The notes under the pieces are model-generated. The model saw only the letters and a program-made list of their open reading frames with translations. It had not been told where the DNA came from and made no database searches. Shown piece by piece: positions 7,594 through 16,410 of a stretch of DNA of 64,000 nucleotides (its first letter is position 1; each line of letters begins with the position of its first letter). This DNA comes from Cellulomonas wangsupingiae (GTDB taxonomy: Bacteria > Actinomycetota > Actinomycetes > Actinomycetales > Cellulomonadaceae). The stretch lies in contig NZ_CP101989.1 in assembly GCF_024508275.1 (NCBI RefSeq), positions 1,674,001-1,738,000 on the forward strand. The letters run 5' to 3'. The translations under genes were made by a program, and so were the position numbers.

Positions 7594-10209
7594 ATGGCGA
7601 CCCGTACGACCCCGAACCCCGCGCGCTCGTCGCGTGCCGGCGGCTCGACGTCGTCGCGGGGCAGCGCGCGCGGCGGTTCCGCGCGACCCGCCGGCCGTGC
7701 GCCCGTCCCGCCGCGGCAGCCCGCCCTCCCGCTGCGCATCGTGCGCGGGATCTGGATGGGCGGCGCCCACCTCGTCGGCGGCGCCGCGCGGCACGTCGGA
7801 CGCGGCGCCCGCGAGCTCGACCCCGCGCACCGCCGCGACGGCATCGCCTTCACGCTGCTCGCGCTGGCGATCGTCGTCGCGGCCCGCGAGTGGTGGGACC
7901 TGTCGGGGACCGCGGGTGACGTCGTGCACAACGTGGTCGCCGGCACGTTCGGCGTCGTGGGTGTCGTCGTGCCCGTCGTGCTGCTGGGCGTCGCCGTGCG
8001 GCTCATGCGGCACCCCGAGCGTGCGCAGGCGAACTCCCGCATCGGCATCGGCCTCACGGCCATCACGGTCGCGGCCTGCTCGATCGTGCACATCGCCCAA
8101 GGCCGTCCGGGGACGGACCAGATGCCCGCGCTGCGGGAGGCCGGCGGCATCATCGGCTTCGGCGTCGGCACGCCGCTCGCGTCCCTCCTGACGCCGGTCG
8201 TGGCGGGCGTCCTGCTGGGGATCCTCGCGTTCTTCGGGGTGCTCGTGGTCACGGCGACGCCGGTGCACCAGATCGGCCCCCGCCTGTCGGCGCTCTACCG
8301 GCGGCTCACGGGGCAGCACGAGGCCGCCGAGCAGGACGAGGACGCGCCGCTCGTCATCGAGGCGCTGCACAGCGCCCGGCCGGAGCCGCCGACCAAGCCG
8401 CGTCGCAAACCGCGGCTGCTGGGGCGCAAGCCCCGCGCCGACGACCCCGCGGAGCCCGACGCCGACCGCCTCGACGAGTACGTGGGCGACGAGGCCTTCG
8501 AGCGCGCGGCCGTCGTCGACCGGACCGTCGGCATCCCCGACGAGTCCGCGGGCGACGCGCCGACCGCACGCCTCGACCCCGCGCCCCCGACGGCGCCCAC
8601 CGCGGCGGTCGCCGCCGTGGGCACCGAGCTCGAGGCCCCGCGACCCACCGGGGTCCCGCGGGGCGAGCAGCCGATGCTCGAGGGCGACGTCGTGTACATC
8701 CTGCCGAGCGAGGACGTGCTGGCGAAGGGTGCCCCGCACAAGGTGCGCTCGGCCGCGAACGACCGCGTCGTGGAGTCCCTGACCTCCGTGCTCGAGCAGT
8801 TCGAGATCGACGCGCAGGTCACGGGCTTCACCCGGGGCCCCACCGTGACGCGCTACGAGGTCGAGCTCGGCCAGGCGGTCAAGGTCGAGCGCGTCACCGC
8901 GCTGAGCAAGAACATCGCGTATGCCGTGGCCAGCGCCGACGTGCGCATCCTGTCGCCGATCCCCGGCAAGTCCGCGATCGGCATCGAGATCCCCAACACC
9001 GACCGCGAGACGGTCGCGCTGGGTGACGTGCTGCGCTCGTCGGCGGCCAAGCGCACCGAGCACCCGATGGTCATCGGTGTCGGGAAGGACGTCGAGGGCG
9101 GCTACGTCGTGGCGAACCTCGCCAAGATGCCCCACCTGCTGGTCGCGGGCGCGACCGGCGCGGGCAAGTCGTCGTTCGTCAACTCGATGATCGTGTCGAT
9201 CCTCATGCGGTCCACCCCCGACGAGGTGCGCATGATCCTGGTCGACCCCAAGCGCGTCGAGCTCACGCTCTACGAGGGCATCCCGCACCTCATCACCCCG
9301 ATCATCACGAACCCGAAGAAGGCCGCCGAGGCCCTCGAGTGGGTGGTGCGCGAGATGGAGGCGCGCTACGACGACCTCGCGAACTTCGGGTACAAGCACA
9401 TCGACGACTTCAACGCCGCCGTGCGCGCCGGCAAGGTCAAGCCCCTGCCGGGCTCGGAGCGCAAGATCGCGACGTACCCGTACCTGCTGGTCATCGTCGA
9501 CGAGCTCGCCGACCTCATGATGGTCGCCCCGCGCGACGTCGAGGCGTCGATCCAGCGCATCACGCAGCTGGCGCGTGCCGCCGGCATCCACCTGGTCCTG
9601 GCGACGCAGCGGCCGTCGGTCGACGTCGTCACCGGTCTGATCAAGGCCAACGTGCCGTCCCGACTCGCGTTCGCGACGAGCTCCCTGACCGACTCCCGCG
9701 TCGTGCTCGACCAGCCCGGCGCCGAGAAGCTCATCGGGCAGGGTGACGCGCTCTTCCTGCCGATGGGCGCGGCCAAGCCGATGCGCACCCAGGGCGCCTG
9801 GGTCTCGGAGTCCGAGATCCACGCCGTCGTCGAGCACGTCAAGACGCAGCTCAAGCCGGTGTACCGCGAGGACGTCGCGGTCCAGGCCGTCAAGAAGCAG
9901 GTCGACGAGGACATCGGCGACGACCTGGACCTGCTGCTGCAGGCGGCCGAGCTCGTCGTCACCACCCAGTTCGGCTCCACGTCGATGCTGCAGCGCAAGC
10001 TGCGCGTGGGCTTCGCCAAGGCGGGGCGCCTCATGGACCTCCTGGAGTCCCGCGAGATCGTGGGCCCGTCCGAGGGCTCGAAGGCGCGCGAGGTGCTGCT
10101 GCAGCCCGACGACCTGCCGGCGACGCTCGCGATGCTGCGCGGCGACCCGGGGCCCGCGTCGCCGGACCTGGAGGACGACGGCGGGCCGACGCCCGCCGAC
10201 GTCGACTGA
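7594..10209 (+). CDS. ftsK: FtsK/SpoIIIE DNA translocase
   Basis: An 871-residue protein. A basic, Ser/Arg-rich N-terminus is followed by four membrane helices (about residues 83-100, 112-137, 148-167 and 200-225), then a charged linker and the motor. Walker A is [11 protein letters not shown] at about 520 and Walker B is [12 protein letters not shown] at about 630. The C-terminus has the winged-helix gamma domain ([23 protein letters not shown]) that reads KOPS-type sequences in the family. It pumps chromosomal DNA through the closing septum. The ATG at 7594 is preferred to an upstream GTG since TACCGT and GAGGACC immediately precede it. The next gene starts 11 nt after the stop. Confidence 0.95.
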   Translation: MATRTTPNPARSSRAGGSTSSRGSARGGSARPAGRAPVPPRQPALPLRIVRGIWMGGAHLVGGAARHVGRGARELDPAHRRDGIAFTLLALAIVVAAREWWDLSGTAGDVVHNVVAGTFGVVGVVVPVVLLGVAVRLMRHPERAQANSRIGIGLTAITVAACSIVHIAQGRPGTDQMPALREAGGIIGFGVGTPLASLLTPVVAGVLLGILAFFGVLVVTATPVHQIGPRLSALYRRLTGQHEAAEQDEDAPLVIEALHSARPEPPTKPRRKPRLLGRKPRADDPAEPDADRLDEYVGDEAFERAAVVDRTVGIPDESAGDAPTARLDPAPPTAPTAAVAAVGTELEAPRPTGVPRGEQPMLEGDVVYILPSEDVLAKGAPHKVRSAANDRVVESLTSVLEQFEIDAQVTGFTRGPTVTRYEVELGQAVKVERVTALSKNIAYAVASADVRILSPIPGKSAIGIEIPNTDRETVALGDVLRSSAAKRTEHPMVIGVGKDVEGGYVVANLAKMPHLLVAGATGAGKSSFVNSMIVSILMRSTPDEVRMILVDPKRVELTLYEGIPHLITPIITNPKKAAEALEWVVREMEARYDDLANFGYKHIDDFNAAVRAGKVKPLPGSERKIATYPYLLVIVDELADLMMVAPRDVEASIQRITQLARAAGIHLVLATQRPSVDVVTGLIKANVPSRLAFATSSLTDSRVVLDQPGAEKLIGQGDALFLPMGAAKPMRTQGAWVSESEIHAVVEHVKTQLKPVYREDVAVQAVKKQVDEDIGDDLDLLLQAAELVVTTQFGSTSMLQRKLRVGFAKAGRLMDLLESREIVGPSEGSKAREVLLQPDDLPATLAMLRGDPGPASPDLEDDGGPTPADVD

Positions 10210-10220
10210 GCGGCGGCGGC

Positions 10221-12392
10221 GTGGACGCAGGTCTGCTCGGGCCGTACAACGTCATCACCACCGCCATCGCCGTGGTCGCCGTGGCCGCACTCGGCACCGT
10301 GCTGGTGCTGCTGCGCCGGGAGCGTGCCCAGGCCCGGCGGAACGCCGAGCTGGTGCGTCTCGCGCGTCAGCTCAACCGGCGGTACGACGCGCTGCAGAGG
10401 GTCACGAGCGAGGGCGTCGTCGTGCAGACGCGCGACGGGCACGTGCTCGACATGTCCGAACGGGCCGCGCAGGTCCTCGGCGTCGCCCGGGGGGACGCGG
10501 TCGGGATGCACGTCTCCCGCCTGCCCGTCGTCCTGCTCGACGACCGCGGTCTCGCCGTGAACCCCGGGCTCGTGCTGGGGCACCGGGAGGGCGACGACGA
10601 GCGCACGACCGTCGTCACGCTCGTGCCGCCGGGGCCCGGGGCCCGGCCGTCGGTCGTCCAGGTGACCAGCCGGAGGATGTCCGCCGACGAGGGCGGGGAG
10701 GCCGGCGTGCTGACGACGGTCGTGGACGTCACCGCACGTCACGACGTCGAGGTCGCGCTCTCGCGCAGCGAGACGCAGTTCCGCGTCGCGATGGAGAACG
10801 CGCCGATCGGCATGGCGCTCGTCGACCTCGAGGGGCGCATCGCGGAGGCGAACGTCGCGCTCGCCGAGCTCCTGGGCACCCACGCGTCCGCGCTGCGGGG
10901 GTACCGGGTCGACGAGCTGTGCGCGCCGGAGGACCGCGCCGCGCAGCGCATGGAGATGGACAAGCTGCTCGGCGGCGGCCAGCAGCGGTTCTCCCTGGAG
11001 ATGCGGTGCCGACGTGCCGACGACCAGCTCGTGTGGGTCGTGTTCGACGCGGCGCTCGTGCGTGCCGCCGACGGCCGGCCCGACCACTTCGTCGTCCAGG
11101 TGCGTGACGCGACCGAGTCGAAGATGCAGGCCGAGATGCTGACCCACCGGGCCATGCACGACCCCCTGACGGGCCTGGCGAACCGCACGCTGCTGCAGGA
11201 GGTGCTGCAGACGGCGCTCGCGCAGCCGGGCGCGGTCGACCGCATCGCCGTGCTCGCGTGCGACCTCGACGGCTTCAAGGCGATCAACGACCGGTACGGG
11301 CACGCGGCCGGCGACGACATCCTCGTGCACGTCGCGGGCGTGCTGCGGGCCGCGACGTCCGGCGGGGGCACCGTGGCCCGCCTCGGTGGCGACGAGTTCG
11401 TCGTCGTGCTGCAGGAGCTGCACGCGGCCAAGGCGGTCTTCGAGGTCGCCAACGAGATCCACACCGGGCTCGCCGAGCCCGTGCGCGTGGGGCGGCGCCG
11501 CCTCGGGGTGGGCGCGAGCATCGGCATCGCGCTCGCCGAGCCGCACCTCGTCGAGGCGGGCGCCCCGACGCTGCTCGCCGCCGCCGACGCGGCGCTGTAC
11601 CGGGCCAAGCAGTCCGGCCGGGGGCGCACCGAGGTCTACGACACGTCGATGGAGCTCGCTGCGCCGTCGAACCTGCACCGCGAGCTGGTGCACGCGATGG
11701 AGGCCGGCGAGCTGGTCGTGCACTACCAGCCGATCGTCGACCTGTCGGACGCGCGCGTCGTCGGGTACGAGGCGCTCGTCCGCTGGCAGCACCCGCATCG
11801 CGGGCTGCTGCTGCCCGGGGCGTTCCTGCCGCAGATCCAGGAGGCCGGCGTCTCGGTGATGCTGGGTCAGCTCGTCGCCGCGCGCGTCGTGGAGTTCCTG
11901 GCGAGCCACACCGACGACGGCCGGTGGGTGTCGGTCAACGTCTCCGCCGACCAGCTGGGGGACTCGGAGCTCGCGACCCGGCTCCTGCAGGACCTGTCCC
12001 GGCACCGGGTCACCGCGGGCCGCCTCGTCCTCGAGCTGACGGAGTCGTCGCTCGTCGCCTCGGGGACCCGGATCCGGCACGAGCTCACCCAGCTGTCCGC
12101 TGCGGGCGTCCCGATCCTGCTGGACGACTTCGGCACCGGCGTCTCGCCCCTGTCGTACCTGCGCGACCTGCCGGTGGCCGGCGTGAAGCTCGACATGTCC
12201 TTCACGTCCGGGATCCCGCACGACCCGACGGCGGGCAAGGTCGTGCGGGCCCTCGGGGCGCTCGCGCGCGAGCTGGCGATGGTGACCATCGCCGAGGGCA
12301 TCGAGAACGAGGAGCAGGCCGACTTCCTGCGCCGCAACGGCTGGCGGTACGGGCAGGGCTGGCTCTACGGGGGCGCGCGCCCCCTGGACTGA
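10221..12392 (+). CDS. membrane PAS-GGDEF-EAL cyclic-di-GMP enzyme
   Basis: A 723-residue protein. One N-terminal membrane helix (about residues 10-30) precedes two PAS-like domains (about 45-150 and 180-300), a GGDEF domain and an EAL domain. The cyclase signature LGGDEF is intact at about 387. The phosphodiesterase signature GYEALVRW is intact at about 516, with DDFGTG and IAEGIE following. Both halves may therefore be active: the first makes cyclic di-GMP and the second degrades it. It starts 11 nt after ftsK, so joint transcription is likely. This neighbour is not part of the mycobacterial order and may be a lineage addition. Confidence 0.93.
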   Translation: MDAGLLGPYNVITTAIAVVAVAALGTVLVLLRRERAQARRNAELVRLARQLNRRYDALQRVTSEGVVVQTRDGHVLDMSERAAQVLGVARGDAVGMHVSRLPVVLLDDRGLAVNPGLVLGHREGDDERTTVVTLVPPGPGARPSVVQVTSRRMSADEGGEAGVLTTVVDVTARHDVEVALSRSETQFRVAMENAPIGMALVDLEGRIAEANVALAELLGTHASALRGYRVDELCAPEDRAAQRMEMDKLLGGGQQRFSLEMRCRRADDQLVWVVFDAALVRAADGRPDHFVVQVRDATESKMQAEMLTHRAMHDPLTGLANRTLLQEVLQTALAQPGAVDRIAVLACDLDGFKAINDRYGHAAGDDILVHVAGVLRAATSGGGTVARLGGDEFVVVLQELHAAKAVFEVANEIHTGLAEPVRVGRRRLGVGASIGIALAEPHLVEAGAPTLLAAADAALYRAKQSGRGRTEVYDTSMELAAPSNLHRELVHAMEAGELVVHYQPIVDLSDARVVGYEALVRWQHPHRGLLLPGAFLPQIQEAGVSVMLGQLVAARVVEFLASHTDDGRWVSVNVSADQLGDSELATRLLQDLSRHRVTAGRLVLELTESSLVASGTRIRHELTQLSAAGVPILLDDFGTGVSPLSYLRDLPVAGVKLDMSFTSGIPHDPTAGKVVRALGALARELAMVTIAEGIENEEQADFLRRNGWRYGQGWLYGGARPLD

Positions 12393-12411
12393 CTGCGGGG
12401 CGCGACGGCGG

Positions 12412-13728
12412 TCAGCGCGCGCGGGGCAGCACGACGGGGCCGGGCCCGGTGGGGACCGCCGGCACCGAGCGCTCGGGCGCGTCGGGGCCGGCTGCGGCCC
12501 GGACGAGCTCGAGCCGGGCGGCGACCTGTGCCGCCGAGAGGGCTCCCGCACCCGCCGGCACGTCCGTCAGCGCGTGGACGCGGTGCCCGCCACGACGGTC
12601 GACGGTCACCGGCGTCCACTGCACGCCCGCGACGTGCGGCCGACCCGCCGGCGTGCCCGCCGCCGGGTCGGCACCGGTCGCGAGCACCTCGGCCGTGAGG
12701 AGCAGCCCCGACGCCGTCCCGGCGGCGCAGCACGCCTCGTCCTGGTTGGAGACGTAGTTGCCGAGGCCGTAGGCGACCCACATCCCCGTGCCGTCGGGGC
12801 CGCCGGCGAGGTGCTCGACGGACTGCGGCACGTGCGCGTGGTGGCCGATGACCAGGTCGACCAGCCCTGACTCCGCGAGCGTCGCGGCGAGCGAGCGCTG
12901 GGCGTCGGTGGGCACGGTCCGGTACTCGGTGCCCCAGTGCAGCGACACCAGCACGAGGTCGGCGCCGTCGTTCCGCACCGCCGCCGCCCGACGCACGAGG
13001 TCGTCCGCGTCGATGAGGTGCACCGACCAGGGCTTGCCGGCTTCCACGGGCATCCCGTTGGTGCCGTACGTGGCCGCCAGGTGCGCGACCGTGACGGTGC
13101 GGCCGCCGCGCTCCAGGCGGTAGGTCTGCGGCTGCGCGCCCTCGAGCGCCGAGCGCGCCGTGCCGACGTGGCCGAGCCCCGCGGCGTCGAGCGCGTCGAG
13201 GGTCGCGACCACGCCCGCGAACCCCCGGTCCACGGAGTGGTTGGACGCCGTGGAGCAGCCGTCCCAGCCCTGGTCCGCCAGCCCCGCGGCGAGCTGCACC
13301 GGCGCACCGAAGACCGGGTAGCCCGACGGGGCGGACCCCGGCGGGACGATCGGCACCTCCAGGTGGCACAGCGCGAGGTCCGCCCCCGACACCCACGGGT
13401 CGAGGGGGTCGAGGAGGCGCCCGAAGTCGTAGCCGTCGCCGTCACGGGCGGAGCGCAGCACGGGCATGTGCGGCAGCACGTCGCCCGCGGCGACGACGGT
13501 GAACCCGATGTCGGGGTCGCGCGTCGGCACGGGAGCGGGCGTCGGGGAGGGCGTCGGCGACTCGAGGTGCGCCCCGGCGACCGTCGGGACGGGCGCCGGC
13601 AGCGCGCGCACGGCGCCCGCGCCTCCCGCGGCCAGTGTCGCCGCCACGGCCAGGACCACGGCCGTCATGGTGCAGCCGACCACGAGCGGCAGGACCGGCG
13701 GACGCAGGTCCCGGGCATGGCGTGGCAC
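12412..13728 (-). CDS. CapA-family secreted/membrane-anchored metallophosphatase-like protein
   Basis: A 438-residue protein with an N-terminal membrane anchor (PVLPLVVGCTMTAVVLAVAATLA) and a low-complexity Pro/Thr stretch. The PGA-cap domain follows: FTVVAAGDVLPH, STASNHSVDRG, SLHWGTEY and IGHHAHVPQ, the metal-ligand motifs of this calcineurin-like family. CapA relatives take part in poly-gamma-glutamate capsule synthesis in Bacillus, but actinobacterial members are mostly uncharacterised, so the substrate is unknown. The GTG at 13728 is 6 nt downstream of TAGCCT on the minus strand. It converges on the GGDEF-EAL gene with 19 bp between stops. Confidence 0.85.
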   Translation of the reverse strand: MPRHARDLRPPVLPLVVGCTMTAVVLAVAATLAAGGAGAVRALPAPVPTVAGAHLESPTPSPTPAPVPTRDPDIGFTVVAAGDVLPHMPVLRSARDGDGYDFGRLLDPLDPWVSGADLALCHLEVPIVPPGSAPSGYPVFGAPVQLAAGLADQGWDGCSTASNHSVDRGFAGVVATLDALDAAGLGHVGTARSALEGAQPQTYRLERGGRTVTVAHLAATYGTNGMPVEAGKPWSVHLIDADDLVRRAAAVRNDGADLVLVSLHWGTEYRTVPTDAQRSLAATLAESGLVDLVIGHHAHVPQSVEHLAGGPDGTGMWVAYGLGNYVSNQDEACCAAGTASGLLLTAEVLATGADPAAGTPAGRPHVAGVQWTPVTVDRRGGHRVHALTDVPAGAGALSAAQVAARLELVRAAAGPDAPERSVPAVPTGPGPVVLPRAR

Positions 13729-13734
13729 GCCGGG

Positions 13735-13740
13735 AGGCTA
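13735..13740 (-). promoter_or_regulatory. -10 element of the CapA-like gene
   Basis: TAGCCT on the minus strand, then 6 nt, then the GTG start at 13728. Confidence 0.5.
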
Positions 13741-13825
13741 GTGGGTCGTCCGTCCAGGTGGGTGCCGCCGGACGGGTGACGTCGCGGGCGAAACCCACCG
13801 GTTCGGCGGGCGCCGGTCGGGCCCG

Positions 13826-13831
13826 TAGGCT
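13826..13831 (+). promoter_or_regulatory. -10 element of pgsA
   Basis: TAGGCT, spacer GGGGCC of 6 nt, then the GTG of pgsA. Confidence 0.5.
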
Positions 13832-13837
13832 GGGGCC

Positions 13838-14431
13838 GTGGTCCACGACGCTCCTTCTGTGTGGAACCCGGCCAACGTCGTCACGATGCTGCGCATCGCC
13901 GTCGTGCCCGTGTTCGCGATGGCACTGCTGGCCGACGGCGGCCACACGGTCGGCGGGCGCGTCCTCGCGACCGGCCTCTTCGTCCTCGCGGCGGCGTCCG
14001 ACCGGCTCGACGGCTGGCTCGCACGGCGGTCCGGGCAGGTCACGGACCTCGGCAAGATGCTCGACCCGATCGCCGACAAGCTGCTCGTCGGCAGCGCGCT
14101 GGTGCTGCTCTCGTGGCTCGGCGACCTCTGGTGGGCCGTCACGGTGCTCGTGCTGCTGCGCGAGGTGGGCATCACCGTCATGCGGTTCTTCCTCCTGCGG
14201 TACGTCGTGCTGCCGGCGTCGCGCGGCGGCAAGCTCAAGACCGTCCTGCAGGCCGTCGCCATCTCGCTGTACCTGCTGCCGCTGGACCACCTGCCCGCGT
14301 TCGTCGGCTGGCTCGCCGCCGCGGCCATGGGGGTGGCGGTCCTGGTGACGGTCCTGACGGGTCTCGACTACGTGCGCGACGCCGTGCGCATCCGCCGCGC
14401 CGCCGGCGTCCCGCCCGCCGCGGGGCTGTGA
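13838..14431 (+). CDS. pgsA: CDP-diacylglycerol-glycerol-3-phosphate 3-phosphatidyltransferase
   Basis: A 197-residue integral membrane enzyme. It has the complete CDP-alcohol phosphotransferase signature D-x2-DG-x2-AR-x8-G-x3-D-x3-D (visible as SDRLDGWLARRSG and LGKMLDPIADK). The N-terminal NVVTMLRI and four to six hydrophobic segments match PgsA, which makes phosphatidylglycerophosphate on the inner membrane face. The order pgsA-(cinA)-clgR is shared with mycobacteria and Streptomyces. Its stop overlaps the GTG of cinA by 4 nt, so the two are translationally coupled. Confidence 0.92.
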   Translation: MVHDAPSVWNPANVVTMLRIAVVPVFAMALLADGGHTVGGRVLATGLFVLAAASDRLDGWLARRSGQVTDLGKMLDPIADKLLVGSALVLLSWLGDLWWAVTVLVLLREVGITVMRFFLLRYVVLPASRGGKLKTVLQAVAISLYLLPLDHLPAFVGWLAAAAMGVAVLVTVLTGLDYVRDAVRIRRAAGVPPAAGL

Positions 14432-14913
14432 GCGCGTCCCCCGAGGTCGCGGCCCGGGTGCTGGACGCCCTGGCGCGTCGCGGGCGCTCGCTCGCCGTCG
14501 CCGAGTCGCTCACCGGCGGGCTCGTGACCGCGACGTTCGTCGAGGTCCCCGGCGCGTCCGCCGTGCTGCGCGGCGGCGTCGTCGCCTACGCCACCGACCT
14601 CAAGGCGGCGCTGCTGGGCGTCGACCGCGTCCTGCTCGCCGCACGGGGTGCGGTCGATCCCGACGTCGCCGTGGCCATGGCCCGGGGCGTGCGGGAGCGG
14701 CTCACGGCGGACGTCGGCCTCGCGACCACGGGCGTCGCCGGTCCCGACCCGCAGGACGGGCAGCCCGTCGGGACCGTGCACGTCGCGGTCGTGACCGGCG
14801 ACGTGTGCGAGGTGCGCAGCCTCGAGCTGCCGGGCGACCGTGGAGCCGTCCGTGCCGCCGCGTGCGCGGCCGTGCTCGCGCTGGCGTCCGAGGTGCTCGG
14901 CGCCGAGCCGTGA
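14428..14913 (+). CDS. cinA: CinA C-terminal-domain protein (nicotinamide-nucleotide amidase type)
   Basis: A 161-residue protein consisting only of the CinA C-terminal (PncC-like) domain. It shows the nucleophile region [40 protein letters not shown] and [22 protein letters not shown]. PncC-type enzymes hydrolyse NMN to nicotinate mononucleotide in NAD salvage; the domain name comes from competence/damage-inducible CinA. It lacks the N-terminal COG1058 domain of long CinA. The GTG start overlaps the pgsA stop (GTGA). Confidence 0.9.
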   Translation: MSASPEVAARVLDALARRGRSLAVAESLTGGLVTATFVEVPGASAVLRGGVVAYATDLKAALLGVDRVLLAARGAVDPDVAVAMARGVRERLTADVGLATTGVAGPDPQDGQPVGTVHVAVVTGDVCEVRSLELPGDRGAVRAAACAAVLALASEVLGAEP

Positions 14914-14935
14914 CGAAGGTCCCGGGCCCGGGAAC

Positions 14936-14955
14936 ACGCGGCGCAGCCGCCGCGT
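14936..14955 (+). terminator. hairpin after pgsA-cinA
   Basis: ACGCGGCG-CAGC-CGCCGCGT forms an 8-bp stem with a 4-nt loop, 22 nt after the cinA stop. It is a plausible end for the pgsA-cinA transcript ahead of the clgR promoter. Confidence 0.5.
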
Positions 14956-15022
14956 TGGGGGTGGTGTGACCAGCACCCGACCGCCAGCGCGCGGCACAGG
15001 CGCACGCGTGGGCGGTGCGCGG

Positions 15023-15087
15023 TACGGTGGACGTCTCCCGGCCCTGCGGCCGGGAGCAGCAAGTACGACGGTTCCGCCGGCCGGCGG
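15023..15087 (+). promoter_or_regulatory. clgR promoter and structured leader
   Basis: A TACGGT hexamer at 15023-15028 could be the -10. The predicted transcript would then open with CTCCCGGCC-CTGC-GGCCGGGAG (15035-15056), a perfect 9-bp hairpin. A 14-bp perfect palindrome, CCGCCGGCCGGCGG, follows at 15074-15087. AGGAGG stands just before the clgR ATG. No convincing ClgR operator was found by eye. Confidence 0.45.
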
Positions 15088-15130
15088 TCCGTCAGTGGAC
15101 CGAGGACACGACGTGAGGGGAGGAGGCCAG

Positions 15131-15490
15131 ATGGTCGTTCTGCGACGAGAGATCGGCGACGTCCTGCGGGACGCGCGCCAGCGCCAGGGCCGTACCCTGC
15201 GTGAGGTCTCCTCGGCCGCCCGCGTGTCGCTGGGCTACCTCAGCGAGGTCGAGCGCGGGCAGAAGGAGGCGTCGTCGGAGCTGCTGAGCAGCATCTGCGA
15301 CGCGCTGGACGTCCCGCTGTCCCTGGTGCTGCGCGAGGTGAGCGATCGCGTCGCCGTGGCCGAGGGCCTGCTGATCCCGGACACCGTCCCGGCGGACCTG
15401 ACGGCCTCGGCCGGCCTGGGTGTCGACCGCAACCTCGGCGGCGACGCCGGCTGGGCGATGCCCCGCTCGGAGCTCACGCCCGTCGGCTGA
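15131..15490 (+). CDS. clgR: ClgR-like XRE-family regulator
   Basis: A 119-residue protein with a helix-turn-helix of the Cro/C1 type: [20 protein letters not shown], then [20 protein letters not shown]. It closely resembles ClgR, which activates clp protease and repair genes in Streptomyces, corynebacteria and mycobacteria (family knowledge). Position after pgsA supports the assignment. The ATG at 15131 has a strong AGGAGG 4 nt upstream. Clp-sensitive ClgR proteins have an unstructured C-terminus; here the last 35 residues look unstructured and end in Val-Gly. Confidence 0.88.
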   Translation: MVVLRREIGDVLRDARQRQGRTLREVSSAARVSLGYLSEVERGQKEASSELLSSICDALDVPLSLVLREVSDRVAVAEGLLIPDTVPADLTASAGLGVDRNLGGDAGWAMPRSELTPVG

Positions 15491-15497
15491 GCCCACC

Positions 15498-15519
15498 CGC
15501 GGCCGGACGCCCGGCCGCG
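15498..15519. terminator. hairpin between convergent clgR and nei
   Basis: CGCGGCCGG-ACGC-CCGGCCGCG, a 9-bp stem with a 4-nt loop, starts 8 nt after the clgR stop. It may serve both strands, as nei ends at 15571. Confidence 0.65.
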
Positions 15520-15570
15520 CGTCGTGGTGCCGGTGGCCGGACGGTCGCGGACCGCCGCCAGGGCACGACC

Positions 15571-16392
15571 TCACCGTCGGCCACGTACCTGGCACCCCGG
15601 GCACCAGTAGAGCCGGCGCTGCAGGGGCGGCTCGCCGACGTCGCCGCGTGCGACACGGGCGCCGCACCGCGTGCACGGGCGCCCTTCGCGGCCGTAGACG
15701 GCCGCGGTCGGCCGTCCGGAGGCGACCGACGACCGCAGCAGCGCGCGGGCCGCCCGCAGCACCTCGGCGGGATCGGTGACCGCGTCGGCGGGCGTCCACG
15801 GCCACCAGCCGCACGCGAACAGCGACTCGGCGGTGAAGATCGTGCCGATCCCGGCCACGACCCGCTGGTCGAGCAGCACCTCGGCGACCGGGCGTCCGCC
15901 CTGCGCCGCCCAGCGACGCACGGCCTCGGCGATGCCCGGCGTCGGCAGCTCCAGCACCGGGGGACCCGCCCACGGCACTCCCGGCGTCGTGTCGAAGTCG
16001 CCGTCCAGCACGTCGGGACCGAGGTGGGCGAGCAGGGTCGGCTCGGTACCCGTGGGCACCACGTCCAGCATGCCGAGCAGGTACCCGACGGCCGTCCACC
16101 GCTCGGTGCCCAGCACGGCGCGCACGTCGGGCGACCGCGCCCCTGCGCGCCGGTCCGCGCTCGGGACGATGCGCCACGACCCGTCCATGCGCAGGTGCGT
16201 GTGCAGGGTGCGGCCGTCGTCGAACCGGGTGAGCAGGTGCTTGCCGTACGGGCGCGTCCCCAGGACCGTGCGCCCCGTGAGGTCGACGGTGGCAGCCGTC
16301 GGCCAGCGCAGGTCGGCGCGCACGAGTCGGTGCCCCGCGAGGGCACGGTCGAGGTGCGCCGCCGCGCGTCGCAGCACGTCACCCTCGGGCAC
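15571..16392 (-). CDS. nei: Fpg/Nei-family DNA glycosylase/AP lyase (endonuclease VIII)
   Basis: A 273-residue repair enzyme. The N-terminus MPEGDVLRRAA carries the catalytic Pro2-Glu3 pair and is Nei-like rather than MutM-like. HLRMDGSWRI is the beta-strand DNA-binding region, and QRVVAGIGTIFTAESLF is the helix-two-turn-helix motif. A C-terminal zinc finger (CTRCGARV ... YWCPGCQ) is complete. It removes oxidised pyrimidines from DNA. The GTG start has GGGAG upstream. It lies 18 nt downstream of the lhr stop, so it is probably expressed with lhr, as in the M. tuberculosis lhr-nei pair. Confidence 0.93.
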   Translation of the reverse strand: MPEGDVLRRAAAHLDRALAGHRLVRADLRWPTAATVDLTGRTVLGTRPYGKHLLTRFDDGRTLHTHLRMDGSWRIVPSADRRAGARSPDVRAVLGTERWTAVGYLLGMLDVVPTGTEPTLLAHLGPDVLDGDFDTTPGVPWAGPPVLELPTPGIAEAVRRWAAQGGRPVAEVLLDQRVVAGIGTIFTAESLFACGWWPWTPADAVTDPAEVLRAARALLRSSVASGRPTAAVYGREGRPCTRCGARVARGDVGEPPLQRRLYWCPGCQVRGRR

Positions 16393-16410
16393 GCCGGCTC
16401 CCGTCCGTCG

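Noticed and set aside
14914..15130. Small gene between cinA and clgR
   Set aside because: The short open frames lack ribosome-binding sites and overlap the hairpins; the stretch reads better as terminator and leader.
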